A DNA stretch of 64,000 nucleotides from Fistularia commersonii (Eukaryota > Chordata > Actinopteri > Syngnathiformes > Fistulariidae). The notes under the pieces are model-generated. The model searched no databases, was not told the DNA's origin, and saw only the letters and a program-made list of their open reading frames with translations. Every line of letters starts with the position of its first letter. The first letter of the stretch is position 1. The position numbers and the translations under genes are program-made. The stretch is from positions 627,265 through 691,264 of the forward strand of contig JBBMNZ010000001.1 of assembly GCA_037954325.1 (NCBI GenBank). Reading direction: 5' to 3'. Below are positions 30,096-41,014 of this stretch, piece after piece.

Positions 30096-30152
<57 letters not shown>
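30096..30152 (+). repeat. (CA)n microsatellite
   Basis: About 28 units. Confidence 0.97.
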
Positions 30153-30155
<3 letters not shown>

Positions 30156-30429
30156 TCCTGGCTTAATTACCACATTGGAGTGAGCACCCTGGTTGTGCAG
30201 ATCTACACCTGAGAAGTGGTGATGCTGGTAGAAGGCGGGGGTATTAATGTGCAGGAGGTACACCTGTCTTGGGGCATATTATGGGATGCTGAAGGAGCCA
30301 GATGGGGGTCGGAGGTGGGGGTGCTGGGTCGATACTTCTCAAAAAAAAGAAAAAAAAGGAGAGGGTGGATGTCTGAGTGTAATGGATGGGTGGTGGAGGA
30401 AGAAGGCGGGGAAGGGTAAATGAATAATG

Positions 30430-30431
<2 letters not shown>

Positions 30432-30475
<44 letters not shown>
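30432..30475 (+). repeat. (GT)n microsatellite
   Basis: About 22 units, beginning about 18 bases inside the proposed b3galt2 intron 1 on the minus strand. Confidence 0.97.
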
Positions 30476-30476
<1 letters not shown>

Positions 30477-30493
30477 CACGCAGCGCTGCGTAC

Positions 30494-31110
30494 CTCCTCC
30501 TCCTCATGTTGCTGCTGCTGCTGCTGCTGCTGCTGACGGGGCTGCGGTCGGTTGACGGAGTACCGGAGCCCCGGCGGCTTCACCCGCCATCCCCGCGTCC
30601 TGCTGCTGCCGCTCGGCCGGGGAGGGAGGCGGTGAACCCGGGCCGGAGCGTCTAAGCGCGGGGGCACCTCCTCCTCCTCCTCATCCACATCCACATCCTC
30701 GCCGGGTCTCAGCGAACCTTCTCCTCCTTCTTCTCCCCTCCGCGAGTCATCCCTCCGCTCCTCCTCCTCCTCCGCTCAAGCTTTCATCCAAGTTGTCCTC
30801 CTCTTCTTCAGTCTCTGCGCGCAGCGGCAGGTGTTGCCTTCACGGCCCCCGGCGGGCCGCTCTCACGGGCGGCGAAGGAACATCGGAAATTCCCGCTCTG
30901 TCCTCCCCGGAGCGCCCGGGACGCGGCGGCGGGCGGAGCGGGGGACGCGGCTCCGCTCCTCCGGCGTCCGGACGAAGAGTCCTCCGCTCCCCGTCGCTCG
31001 GTTCCTCCCCTCCCGCTGTCCCGCTGTCCCGCTGCCGACGCTCCCTCGCCGTGGCGGACCGGATCCCGGCGCCGCTGAACGCAACCTGCCGCCGGACGGA
31101 CGCCCGCCGC
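30494..31110 (-). other. b3galt2: candidate b3galt2 exon 1 region
   Basis: Exon end fixed only by the GGAG|GTACGC donor. It contains a (CAG)7-8 tract (30510-30534) and an ATG at about 30694 opening an acidic-then-Gln-rich frame (MDVDEEEEEVPPR…). The 5' end is unknown, somewhere in the CpG island. Whether the ATG is ever used is unclear; it is not in a known protein. Confidence 0.35.
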
Positions 31111-31190
31111 TCTGACGGAGCCCGGCGCGTCACCGGCGAGTTAGCGCCCGCGGTCACGTGACCGCCGTGATGCGTTCAGGGGGCGTCAGC
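30530..31190. promoter_or_regulatory. CpG island, likely b3galt2 promoter
   Basis: About 650 bp of very high CpG density, by far the clearest island upstream of b3galt2, flanked by AT/GT-rich DNA. It includes ACGTGACCGCCGTGATG near 31153 and repeated CCCGCTGTC units at 31010-31035. Confidence 0.55.
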
Positions 31191-31215
31191 GAGTGTGGGG
31201 GGGCGTGGCTTCCTC

Positions 31216-31413
31216 TGTGTGTGTCTGTGTGTGTGTGTGTGTGTGTGTGCGCGTGTGTTTATGTGTGTGTGTATGTCTTTGAGTGCGTGTGTGTGAATTG
31301 TGTGTGCTTGTGTGTGTGTCTTTGAGTGCGTGTGTGAGTGTGTGTGTGTGCGTGTGAGAGTGTGTCTTTGTGTGCGTGTCTGTGTGTGTGTCTGCGTGCG
31401 TATGTGTGTTTGC

Positions 31414-31448
<35 letters not shown>

Positions 31449-31588
31449 TGCGTGTGTGTGACTTCGTATATGTGTGTGTGTGTGTCTTTGTGTATCTGTG
31501 TGTGTCTGCGTGAATATGTGTGTGTGTGTGAGAGAGAGTGTGTCATTGTGTGTGTGTGTGTCTTAGTGTGTTCGTGTTTGTGTGTATA

Positions 31589-31628
<40 letters not shown>

Positions 31629-31682
31629 CGTGTATAGGTGTGTATGTGTGTGTGTGTGAGTTTGTGCGTGTGAGAGTGTGTC

Positions 31683-31719
<37 letters not shown>

Positions 31720-31752
31720 ATGAGTGTGTGTCTATATATGTGTGTGTGTGTG
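31216..31752 (+). repeat. 537-bp TG-rich low-complexity tract
   Basis: Long degenerate (TG)n with CG, TCT, TAT and AG interruptions and imperfect higher-order units (e.g. GTGTGTCTTTGTGTG, GAGTGTGTC repeated). It abuts the upstream edge of the b3galt2 CpG island. Open frames through it are artefacts. Confidence 0.97.
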
Positions 31753-31842
31753 GGGGGGGTTAATAATCCCATCTGAACTTGAACGCAACACAATCAATTC
31801 ATACCGAAAACACGTTGGTGGAAAACTTCACCTGCGTTACCA

Positions 31843-31909
31843 TGACTACTACTACAAGTAGTACTCCTACCACCACTACTACTACCACTACTACTACTAC
31901 CACTACTAC
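31843..31909 (+). repeat. (CTA)n/(CCA) trinucleotide repeat
   Basis: About 20 imperfect ACT units. Confidence 0.93.
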
Positions 31910-32019
31910 GAGGAAATATAAGAATACTTCATTCGCCCTCTCATTATGATTATATATAATTATAAATCATTATAAAATAATTCCTCTTTAGAATATCGAC
32001 TCACCCGAGTGCACGGCGT

Positions 32020-32200
32020 GCAGCCCCGGACCGGAAGTACCGGCGTCACGGTTGGGAGAAAGTGTGTGTGTTCGTGTGCGCGCCCGCGTGTGTGTGCGTG
32101 TGCGTGTGTGTGTGAGTGAGTGGGTCATTGGACTTCCGGTCATTCTTCCCGCGTACAAGTTCCACTTCCGTCGTTCACATCCGGTTCACCACCGTCTGCT
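32020..32200. promoter_or_regulatory. ETS-motif cluster around a TG tract
   Basis: CCGGAAGTACCGG near 32030, ACTTCCGGTC near 32132, CACTTCCGTC near 32163 and CATCCGGTTC near 32178 within 150 bp. This spacing of ETS-like sites is typical of TATA-less promoters. No transcript is recognised next to it. Confidence 0.3.
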
Positions 32201-33499
32201 TTTTCTTTTTTTTTTAAAGTAACAATCAAAGGATTATTGGAAAAAAAAGAATAATCAATCTGATTTAAAAAATGCCAACAATATCCTCTGGAATCAAGGG
32301 CTTCGAATAACCAGCGCCATATTTGTAGTTCCACGGATCACCATTGGAGAAGGTTTCCCATCTTCTCCACGATTATGGTTCTCATCACATTTGATATTGG
32401 CCTATTGATAATTCTTTCAACCTTTTAGTTTTTACTCTCTTTATTTATTGAATTGCTAAGGTTATAGGAAATTAAATCCGCAAAGTCAGTCCGGAAGCTC
32501 CGTGAAAATCAATATTTCTACTACAACTACTGATACAAGTAACAAAAACAACAATGAAGGGAATAATAATGGCATTAATAATAAGATAAAATACAAATGA
32601 CAAAATAAAATACTAATAAATAGTAAAATACTAATGATGATGTTATAGATGACAACAACAACAATGATAATCTGGGAATACAATCATAAATATCATGATT
32701 ATAATACTAAAAGACATCAACAACGATAGTCACGGTAACAGCAAAAATAATAATAATAATGATAATAAACAGTTTTTACTGAATTGTTTCATTGTGATCT
32801 CTGTGGACCAGAGCCGGTCGCTCACGATCGATTCATCGATCGATCCGAGTACTGATGCAGGATTTTATTTGTGCAAAAACAAAAACAGTTGCACGGCCCG
32901 GATTTGCAATATCTCGCATATTTCCAGTCGTCAGCGGCCCGAGACCAGAGGCCCGGCGGCTGATTTATCCTCCCCGTATCCGTTCATTTCCAGGGATCGG
33001 TGGGAGAACGGAAGTTCGCCCGCCGTCGTTAATCCACGGCTCCATCTCACCTGCGAGCGTGCACGTGGCCGGGGCCGAGCGGGCCGAGCGTCCCGGTCCA
33101 TTCCAGAAAGTATCCACAGAAGTAGTGAGAAGGTCAGAGGACTCTGGGATCAACCTTCCCGGAAGCCGCGGAGCTGGTGGTTTATTGAGGGCCGATTACA
33201 GAGGACGAGGAGCGTTCCCGCCGAGGAACGTCCTGGTACGTGTGCACGTTTGCGGTTCTGACCCGCGAACTCGCTGTGGTTTCGCTCCCGGGCAGAGATT
33301 TAAAAAAAATAAAGGCACATTTATTATTTATTAAAGTTTATTATCTGCTGTTTTGAACCCACGTGCAGCTGGACCTCGGCGTCCTCCCATAATGTGCATG
33401 AATACTTTATACCTGGAAGCTTCCACTGAGACAGGAGGTGGAAAGGAGAACCTTCCTTTTTAGCCACGTCTTTCTCTGGAGTCACTTGTGTTTCAGCTA
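32201..33499. other. gene-free stretch
   Basis: AT-rich to 32800 with AATAAT/ACAACA simple-sequence patches, then ordinary mixed DNA. No exon recognised. Confidence 0.5.
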
Positions 33500-33682
33500 T
33501 TCATCATCTTCATCATCATCATCAACATTATTATTATTATTATTATCATCATCATCATCATCGTCATCATCGTCATCGTCATCATCATCAACATTATTAT
33601 TATTATTATTATCATCATCATCATCATCATCATCATCATCGTCATCGTCACTGTCATCATCATCATCAACATTATTATTATT

Positions 33683-33716
<34 letters not shown>

Positions 33717-33800
33717 ACATTATTATTATCATCATCATCATCATCATTATTATTATTATTGTTATTGTTATTATTATTATTATCATTATTATTAATGTTG
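33500..33800 (+). repeat. (ATC/ATT)n trinucleotide array with higher-order structure
   Basis: Runs of CAT, CGT and TTA units. The phrase TCAACATTATTATTAT recurs at about 33521, 33588, 33666 and 33714, so blocks of CATC-rich and ATT-rich sequence alternate as a larger unit. Poly-Ser, poly-Ile and poly-Asp frames are artefacts. Confidence 0.95.
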
Positions 33801-34250
33801 TTGTTGTCCTCCCGATGACCTTCCTCATCATCATAATTATCCCTATTATCCCAATTATTATTGTTATTTTTGCTGTTAATAGTAACATTTATCATTATAA
33901 TCATTATCAATGGTAATAATAATATATCAGCAATAATGGTTATTATGGTTATTATTATTGTGGTTTTATGATTATTATTATCTCTATTTCCTCCAAATAT
34001 TAGCATCAACAAGGGTATTATTACTATTATAAATAATAATGATGATAATAATAATAATAATAATAATAATGGTGATGATGATGACGTACTTCCAGGTATA
34101 ATGATATTATCAATAATGATTAATATTGATATTAGTAATCATCATCATCATCATCTTCATTCATTATGAATGAAGATCATCATATCATTCATTCATTTAT
34201 TATCATTACTGCCTTGAAAAATTCCTTTTCATAAAATCTCATTTAATTAT
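33801..34250 (+). repeat. AT-rich simple sequence with (ATA)n and (ATC)n
   Basis: Includes (ATA)n at about 34028-34070, GATGATGATG to 34085, and CATCATCATC near 34140. Decayed continuation of the preceding array. Confidence 0.8.
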
Positions 34251-34661
34251 TTGTGAAATCTTTTATGCTATTTTCTTATTAAATCACCTGCACATCTCAA
34301 ATTACCGTCGCAAGCACAGAAAGCAGCGGTTCCATTTGTTTTATTTTAACAATGATGTTTTTGTTTGCAGCGGCAAAGACGTATGAAATGGCTCAGACGC
34401 TCCGGGTTCAAGTGGCGGCGAGAGACGGGGGAAGCGACGTCTCCCACCGTCTTCAAGCGTCTTCCAGCGTCTTCCAGCGTCTCCCATCTCTCACTGCCTG
34501 AGAAGGGAAGCTCATTCCTCCCACTTTTCCTGCGTTGACTCGAACGCATCGTTGCTCTCCTTCTCCTTCCTCTCTTCCCTCAGCAGAGGAAGCTGGTGGA
34601 GGGAGGGGGTGTTAACTCTGCAAGAGCAGGGCGACCGGCGGATTCTCCATCACACGGCTAG

Positions 34662-34694
<33 letters not shown>
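34662..34694 (+). repeat. (AC)n microsatellite
   Basis: About 16 units. Confidence 0.96.
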
Positions 34695-34697
<3 letters not shown>

Positions 34698-35754
34698 GCA
34701 TCCTGATTGGTGGGTCGTCCACGTCACGGCCACCTTGCGAAGGCAGTGTGCTGTCACATCCAGACGGTGGATGCAGGAGGATGCGTCTCCGCCGGCCTCC
34801 CGAAGATCTCGCCGCCCTCGGCCTCCTCATCGGCCCCCGGCGGCCGGAGACCAAGGAGAACGGCGTGCTTCGGGGCGGAGGTGGCGAGGAATTGAGGGGC
34901 GGAGCCTCCTGTCCGTCCACTTCCCGCAGGATTGTTTCGGACAAACGGAGCGGTGCCGCGGAAGCCGTGGGGCGGCGCCGTCGCGGGTCACGCAAGAGGG
35001 CGAAGAAACGGAATATGTGGCGTAACCAGGGAAACCATGTGATCAATGGCAGCACAGAGCGCCGCCGCCGCCGCCATCCTCGTTGACTTGTGAACTCTGC
35101 GGCGCCCTCCAGCGGACGCGTCGCTCGGCAACCGTCGGCCTCTGAGCGTCCGTGAGGTGACTTCCTCCGCATGAACGCATGAAATATTCCAAAAATAAAT
35201 TTCCAAGTCTCTGAAGGGCGAAGGAGTTTGAAAAGGCAACCTTTGGGTCGCGATGTTACAGGAAACACAGGCTTGTGGAACAAACGTCACACAACATGGC
35301 GGACCGTGCGTGCAGACGTGCACGTGCGTGACCGACATGCTCTCGTCTGGCGGCGGGAGTTTCAAACCGCCTCCGGCGCCGGCGTGTTTTAACCGTCGCC
35401 ATGGGAACATCAATAAAGACCACTTCCCTTGTTTTTAGTGACCCCCCCTCCGCTCGCCCCCCAAATCCCTGTCACATTTGAATAATTTCTCATTTCTATG
35501 CTCCCGGCCGGCGCCTCGTCGCCATATTTGCACCTTTGGGCAGGAAAAAAAACAGAAAAGGCAAAGATAATTTAGTAGAAGCTGTTCCAAGGGATCTTCT
35601 GCTCCTTTGGGTTTAAAACATCTGCACGTGGTCTTTATCTCTGCCAGGAGGAGGGCCTTGTTTATCTGGAGGCTTCTTGAAGGACCGCGAGGCCCATAAA
35701 ACCCGGCTCTTTGGGACATCCTGTGGAGGAGGTCAGAGGGGAGGCTGGGGTGGA
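34695..35754. other. gene-free, partly CpG-rich stretch
   Basis: A GC-rich patch at 34790-35130 holds a GCC run and, on the minus strand, a YY1-like ATGGCGGCGGCGG (near 35085) opening 29 codons to a stop. No splice-supported exon. Confidence 0.4.
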
Positions 35755-35858
35755 CCTCCACCTTCACCTCCACCTCCACCTCCACCTCCACCTCCACCTC
35801 CACCTCCACCTTCACCTCCACCTCCACCTCCACCTCCACATCCACATCCACATCCACA
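35755..35858 (+). repeat. (CACCTC)n/(CACATC)n hexanucleotide repeat
   Basis: About 17 units; the reverse complement of the 10.2-kb hexamer, with CACATC variants at the right end. Confidence 0.95.
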
Positions 35859-35894
35859 AATTCATATCCAAAATCATCATCGTCACGTCGGGTC

Positions 35895-36010
35895 TCAGGT
35901 GAACCTACTGCAGGTTTTTGGACTGTGTGAGGAACCCGGAGAGCGTGGAGAACATGGAGACTCTGCACAGAAAGCCCTGCTCCTTCTCGTGGACGGAGAG
36001 GAGATGAGAG
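35895..36010 (-). mobile_element. S element fragment, minus
   Basis: TCAGGTGAACCTACTGCAGG, TTTTTGGACTGTG, AGGAACCCGGAGAGCG and ACATGGAGACTCTGCACAGA follow the reverse-family order. Confidence 0.65.
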
Positions 36011-37121
36011 AAGGAGTGTCTGCTGGGCAGAAAGCAGATCCGGTTGGATCTCCATGTGGGTGCACATGGGGGAGCTAAGAAGGAGCGCGACGGGAAGCCA
36101 TCTCCTGGACGCCATGCTAATTTTTTCAGAGCAAACACCTTCTTCTGCGGCAACCTGGCCGTGGATGGATGGAGGTTCAACACAGAAGAGGCGGAGCTCG
36201 TCGGGACTCGTTTGCGTACGCTGGCGCCCGCCAGCAGCCGGCGGCCTCGGCCCGGGTCCGAACCCTCCTCCAGCTCACACCGTTAGAAAGAGTCTCTGAG
36301 ACGGAGGAGGAGGTGGCAGGAAAACATCTGCAGAGATGGAGCTGCACTCCAGGGCGGCTGGAATCACCAGGTGCGTGCAGAGGAAGCGCGCAGCTCGATG
36401 AAATCCTCCTTTGGCCGGCGCCGGAGTAAACCCTGGGTCGGGGATCGTCTGGCACTCTCCTGCAGAGATGTCGCCTCCGGCCGCTGGAGGAGCTGCCGTT
36501 TCAGCCTCTGGACATTTGTTGAGGTGCCGTTTCACAGCTCTCTTTGCTAAAGCGTGCTAAAAACAAGGCGGTCGCTTCGCTGAGATCCATGCGGTCCACC
36601 TCCGTTCATGCACGTGCAGCCGTGGACGCGAGGACCCGGCCTCGGCACGCTCAGATACACCAGGACGGAAATGCCGGGTTGAACGAGAAGGTCGACCCCA
36701 GGAGGGTTTCGCACGATGTTAGCGAGCGTGTCGTACGATTCTTGAGGAAATCATCTTGCCTTGAGTTTCCTCCCTTGAGGACGTTGGAGCCCTTCGTCCC
36801 AGAGGCTCCTCCCGTTCTCTCAGACGAGGGTCGAATCCTCTTCAAGGGAAGAAACTCAAGTCCGGTTGCCAAGACGAGATGATTTCCACAGGAATTCACC
36901 GCGACCCGGATGACCGAGAACCTCCACGGGGCGCTTCCGGGCGGCCGGAGGTTCAAACCCTGTTGGATTTGAAAGAACCCAGGATGACCAGCTCTTTCAC
37001 AAGCGTTGGCTAAAGATGGAGCAGGGGCTGATTTCTGTCCTCGCACTCGCAATACAGGTGAAATATCGTCTGCCTCCAAATCCATCTTTCACCCTCCGCC
37101 GCTGCCTCTGCTCTGCCCTGC

Positions 37122-37123
<2 letters not shown>
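36011..37123. other. gene-free stretch
   Basis: Note a self-complementary pair: GAAATCATCTTGCCTTGAGTTTCC… at about 36745 and GGAAGAAACTCAAG…GACGAGATGATTTCC at about 36848-36890, an imperfect inverted repeat about 150 bp across. No exon recognised. Confidence 0.45.

Positions 37124-37156
<33 letters not shown>
37124..37156 (+). repeat. (GT)n microsatellite
   Basis: About 16 units. Confidence 0.97.
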
Positions 37157-37158
<2 letters not shown>

Positions 37159-37273
37159 CACATGAGAAGGAGATTGAACACACTCCTGCCACGGAGACGG
37201 ATGATAGCGCGGTAGCTCATGGAGTCGACACGGTTCTTTTTTCGGTCGGCCTGTGTTTTATGACGGATGCGTC

Positions 37274-37307
37274 GGGGCCCGGGGCCCGGGGCCCGGGGCC
37301 CGGGGCC
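37274..37307 (+). repeat. (GGGGCCC)n heptamer repeat
   Basis: Four full copies plus a partial. The five GGGG runs allow a G-quadruplex, and GGGCCC makes the tract self-complementary. Confidence 0.93.
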
Positions 37308-37639
37308 GCTCCAGATCCAAGAGCAAATTTGTTCCTGTTTGCTGGGTTTTGTGCACAAACCGACATCGGAAGCGGCGTCTCTCCGTGAACCAGGACCGGC
37401 TGCCGGCGGGGAGCCCCCGTCGGGCCGCCCGGCTGCGCAGCTTAGCTGAGGGATTAACGGCAAACGGGACGACAGACGCTGGGAATTTGGTGAACGCGCC
37501 CGTCGTTCCTGGACCCGACGAACGTCTGAGACATATTTTCCCGTCCCAGTTGGGAGCATACGTGTCCAAACCCTTCTGTCACGTTCCAGAGCGCTGACTC
37601 ACAGGCCACTTTAAGACAGAACACTTCTGAGAACTGTTT

Positions 37640-37835
37640 GTCTCAAATGTGGTTCCAGGAAGTCGCCTCCTCCAGGGGAACCTTTTCAGTTTTGCATCTC
37701 CAGGGGTCGGGGTCCCTTGAGGTCTACACTCTTAAACAAACCACAGAAGAAGAAGAGGAAGACAACATGGACAGCGTGGAGGTGGAAGCTGCCACAGCGT
37801 TCATGGAATAAAAACCACAGACTGTTAGGTGGTTG
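37640..37835 (+). repeat. dispersed repeat, copy 2 (partner at 3.5 kb)
   Basis: Inverse-orientation match of 3500-3690; see that entry. In this copy the frame EEEEEDNMDSVEVEAATAFME ends at a TAA. Confidence 0.55.
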
Positions 37836-38789
37836 GAGAGTGAAGAACCCCATTAGCCTCGAGCTGATGGGGTTCTAATGGGGCTCCTCTGTGAGCCCTG
37901 GAAACCCCTCAGCAGGACAGAAGAGCCTGGACCTCTTGGCAGCACTTTTTCTCGCTGCTCCCGTCCATTCAGAGACCACGGCCACGTTAGAAAAAAAAAT
38001 TTAAATCCTCAAGAAGTATCTGATCGTGAGCGTGGCTTATGAGTTCCACCGATCCGAGTTCCTCTGGAAGCGTAAAAAGACCCAGCCTTGGAGGGGGAGC
38101 TGAGATGGTTCTCAGAACTGAAGGTCTGTGGACTTTGGTTTCTCCGCTGTCTGAATGTTCCTCTAGAGGCTCCGTCCCCCCGCCGGGCCGTCCCTCCGGT
38201 CGGAGGCCGTCAGAACGGATTCACCCTGACGTCTGCTCTCGGACAAAGAGATAATTTCAGGTTTGCGTGGAAAGAGCTTCGGTGTGTCAGTCGAGCCGTC
38301 GGGGGTCTGCGAGGCGTTCGGCCGCCTGCCGGACGGGCGAGCGAAGCCCTTCACTTTGCTGACCGCATCTACGGCGCCGAGAGTCAGAGACCGCCAGGAT
38401 GTTAACAGCAGCGAGACGTCCTGCCGCGGGAGCGTCGTCACCCGCCAACGCTAATAGCCCGGCGCCGCTTTTGCTCTTCCAACTCGTCTCTCGATTGGCC
38501 GGCTCCCGCAGGGATGCTCGTCGTCCAAAAAACGATGGCCGAGGTTTTTCCGCCGTCAGTAAATCCAGGCTCCGTCCGGTCCGGAGTCACCACAGTCCGG
38601 CTCCCCGGCGGCTTCGGTTCGGCGGTGAAAATCCCGAGGGCAGCTTTCGCCCCGGCGAGGGAGTGCGGTCCAGGTCGGGTGTTTTATTTTGAGGCGTCAC
38701 AGTTGTAATCTTGACCTCCCGTCCCTCTGAGACTCCGGACACGGCAGACTACTAGCATAGCTACGGTGCGATGGTTAGCGCCTCGGCGC
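37836..38789. other. gene-free stretch
   Basis: Unremarkable mixed DNA with overlapping, motif-less frames. Confidence 0.4.
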
Positions 38790-38895
38790 ACGTGTCTGCA
38801 CGGGGTTCCTCGGGTTCCTCGGGGTTCCTCGGGTTCCTCGGGGTTCCTCGGGGTTCCTGTCCAAACATGAGCAGGAGGTTCACCCACGTCGTCCA
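38790..38895 (+). mobile_element. S element fragment with GGTTCCTCG expansion
   Basis: GCGCACGTGTCTGCACG, then six alternating CGGGGTTCCT/CGGGTTCCT units (38801-38859), then GTCCAAACATGAGCAGGAGG. Confidence 0.6.
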
Positions 38896-39981
38896 GGTGA
38901 CTTGACGTCTGCGGACGCGTCTGAGAGCGACGGCTCTGAGTTTCTCTGCGGCAAACCGACAGAAACGGCATTTGATTTCATTTTCATCCCGGAGATTTGC
39001 ATCTTAAATGCAGCCGGAGTCGATGCGGGGCCGAAGATAACGCGTATCGCTTTCCTCCGTGCCGGATCGGGAGTCTTTGCGGGGCCCCCGGCGGGCCGGC
39101 CGTGTCCTGCGGGACTCTTGCGGATCAGAAAACGTGCCAAGATCCAGGCGAGTTTCTCAGACAGATAAGAGGCAGATCAATGGGTTTTCTGCCGGGACGC
39201 CGCTCCATTAACGATCCCGCTTAAATGGTCGCGATACAAAATGCCACTCGGCGGATAAAAACCCAGCCTCCCTGCAGACCCGGGGATGTGGTGGGCCGGG
39301 GAGATGTTTCCTTATGATGTGTTCATTGCCTGGAGTCGCTGCTCCAGCGCAGCTCTGTTCTCCATATCACCTTTCTTTACTCAGGTAAATGAACAGCGGC
39401 TCCTCGGCTCTCTTGGGAGGAAACCCTGGCCCGGGATGAAGAGCCCAGACTAAATCCAAGAAGTCCTTCAGGCCCGAATCTGGATCATCACCTGCAGCTA
39501 GCTAGACGATGCTAAACCTCATCATGCTGGAAATACTAGAAAAGGGTGATTCCTCCGAACCCAAACTTCTGCGTCGGTGCCAGGACTTCCTCTGAACCTC
39601 AGGATGATCAAGATGTCCGGTTTGTCAAAAGCTTTATAAAGAGCACCGTGAATCGCTGAGCGTCTGGAGAAACATCGGACGGACGGACGGGCGGAGGGAC
39701 ATCTGATTCCCAGAGGCGACCATTTTTGTGGAAAAATGGCGATTTTAGCTGAAGTTTAGCTGCAACGCCATGGCAAGAAAAAGTAACATTTCAAATGTTG
39801 TGTTTGTGGGGGAGGTCCTGGCGTGGAGGTCCTGAAACGGCTGCGTGGAAGGGTTTGCAGCAACCTGCCACTCTGGAGGTGGCGTTTACACCTGTTTTAC
39901 TTTAACGCTCATCCTGGCGCAGTCAAGAGGTGATAACCTACTGTGCAATACAGGTGGGCTGTTTCTCTTTGTTTGCAGTCT

Positions 39982-39982
<1 letters not shown>
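38896..39982. other. gene-free stretch
   Basis: No exon or repeat recognised. Confidence 0.4.

Positions 39983-40023
<41 letters not shown>
39983..40023 (+). repeat. (CA)n microsatellite
   Basis: About 20 units with GCA ends. A complementary GT-rich tract lies at 40175-40220. Confidence 0.96.
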
Positions 40024-40025
<2 letters not shown>

Positions 40026-40174
40026 CTGCCGGCGAAGCATTTCCCACACTGATAGCGTGTCGGTGGCTTTGCGCGGCCGCTCTGTCAATATGTTGTTTTC
40101 TTTGGTTTGTGTGTGCACATGGACGCGTGGGCGTGGGCGCTAGATTTACCCCGTGTTTGCGCTGGCGTGTGCAC

Positions 40175-40220
40175 ATATACGTGCATGCGTGTGCGTGCGT
40201 GTGTGTGTGTGTGTGTGTGT
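40175..40220 (+). repeat. GTGC/(GT)n tract
   Basis: Impure GT repeat with GCAT interruptions, then pure GT. Confidence 0.94.
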
Positions 40221-40951
40221 TTGACAAACAGAGGCCGCTGTGGGCGAGCTGGCGCTGAGATGGGTAAAACGCAGAGGTCAGCTATCACTTTGAAACATGC
40301 TGGTCCTTATCTCTGTCACACGGCCTAATAGAGTAATGAATCAACATAAAGCTCGGGACTCTCCGGAATGGACCGCCACCCCCCAACTAACCCCGCCCCC
40401 ACGCCGCCGCCCCCCCACCCCCACCCCAACCGCCGCCGCCGCTTCACTCCAACTCCACTTACTGCCTCTATAAGCATCTTTTGCCCCGGTGCGTTGTTTA
40501 TGGCCGTCTCTCAGAAGTGCCTGAATTGCGACGGGTGTCAACGGCGCCTTCACACACGACCGCCGCCTCATCCTCCGCACGGCCGCCACGGAAATAACCT
40601 CCGCCGCAGACAAATGGGGCGGAGGGTCTCGCCGCCGGGGAAGGTAATAGGGCACAGAAGGGAAAGCATGGTATTTGCGATCACCTCATGATCTCATCTC
40701 GTGGCTACCGGCGAAATGCTGACCGCATTCATTACGGCGCGATGCGACTTGCCTGGGAGGCGGGCGGCGGTGATTCACGGCGCCGGTCGACCCGGACGGC
40801 GAGAGGAAGCTTCTCGGCCAGACAACTTTAGTCAATGCCTCGAATCGGCGCAGAGAGGGAGGGAAAGGAAGGCTTGGAGGAGACGTATTAAGCGTTCAAA
40901 GCCTTCGCTGATGCATAAAGAGGACATTTTAATTTCACTGGCAGCTCTGGC

Positions 40952-40953
<2 letters not shown>
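40221..40953. other. gene-free stretch
   Basis: A C-rich CCGCC tract lies at 40377-40442. The rest is unique-looking. No exon recognised. Confidence 0.4.

Positions 40954-41010
<57 letters not shown>
40954..41010 (+). repeat. (GT)n microsatellite
   Basis: About 28 pure units. Confidence 0.97.

Positions 41011-41014
<4 letters not shown>

Larger units (their letters stand above)
25075..30493 (-). other. b3galt2: proposed b3galt2 5'-UTR intron
   Basis: Bounded by a GTACGC donor (30493-30488) and the TTTGCAG acceptor. It contains four CA/TG tracts, an S-element tail, C runs and CpG-rich patches. No second gene was recognised inside. In human the corresponding region lies within CDC73, but no such exons are seen. 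Confidence 0.45.

Noticed and set aside
31259..31793. Cys-Val and His-Thr repeat frames
   Set aside because: Produced by the TG/CA tract; the same is true at every microsatellite in the window.
33500..33900. Long poly-Ser, poly-Ile, poly-Asp/Asn open frames
   Set aside because: Direct translation of a trinucleotide repeat; all three frames on both strands are open.
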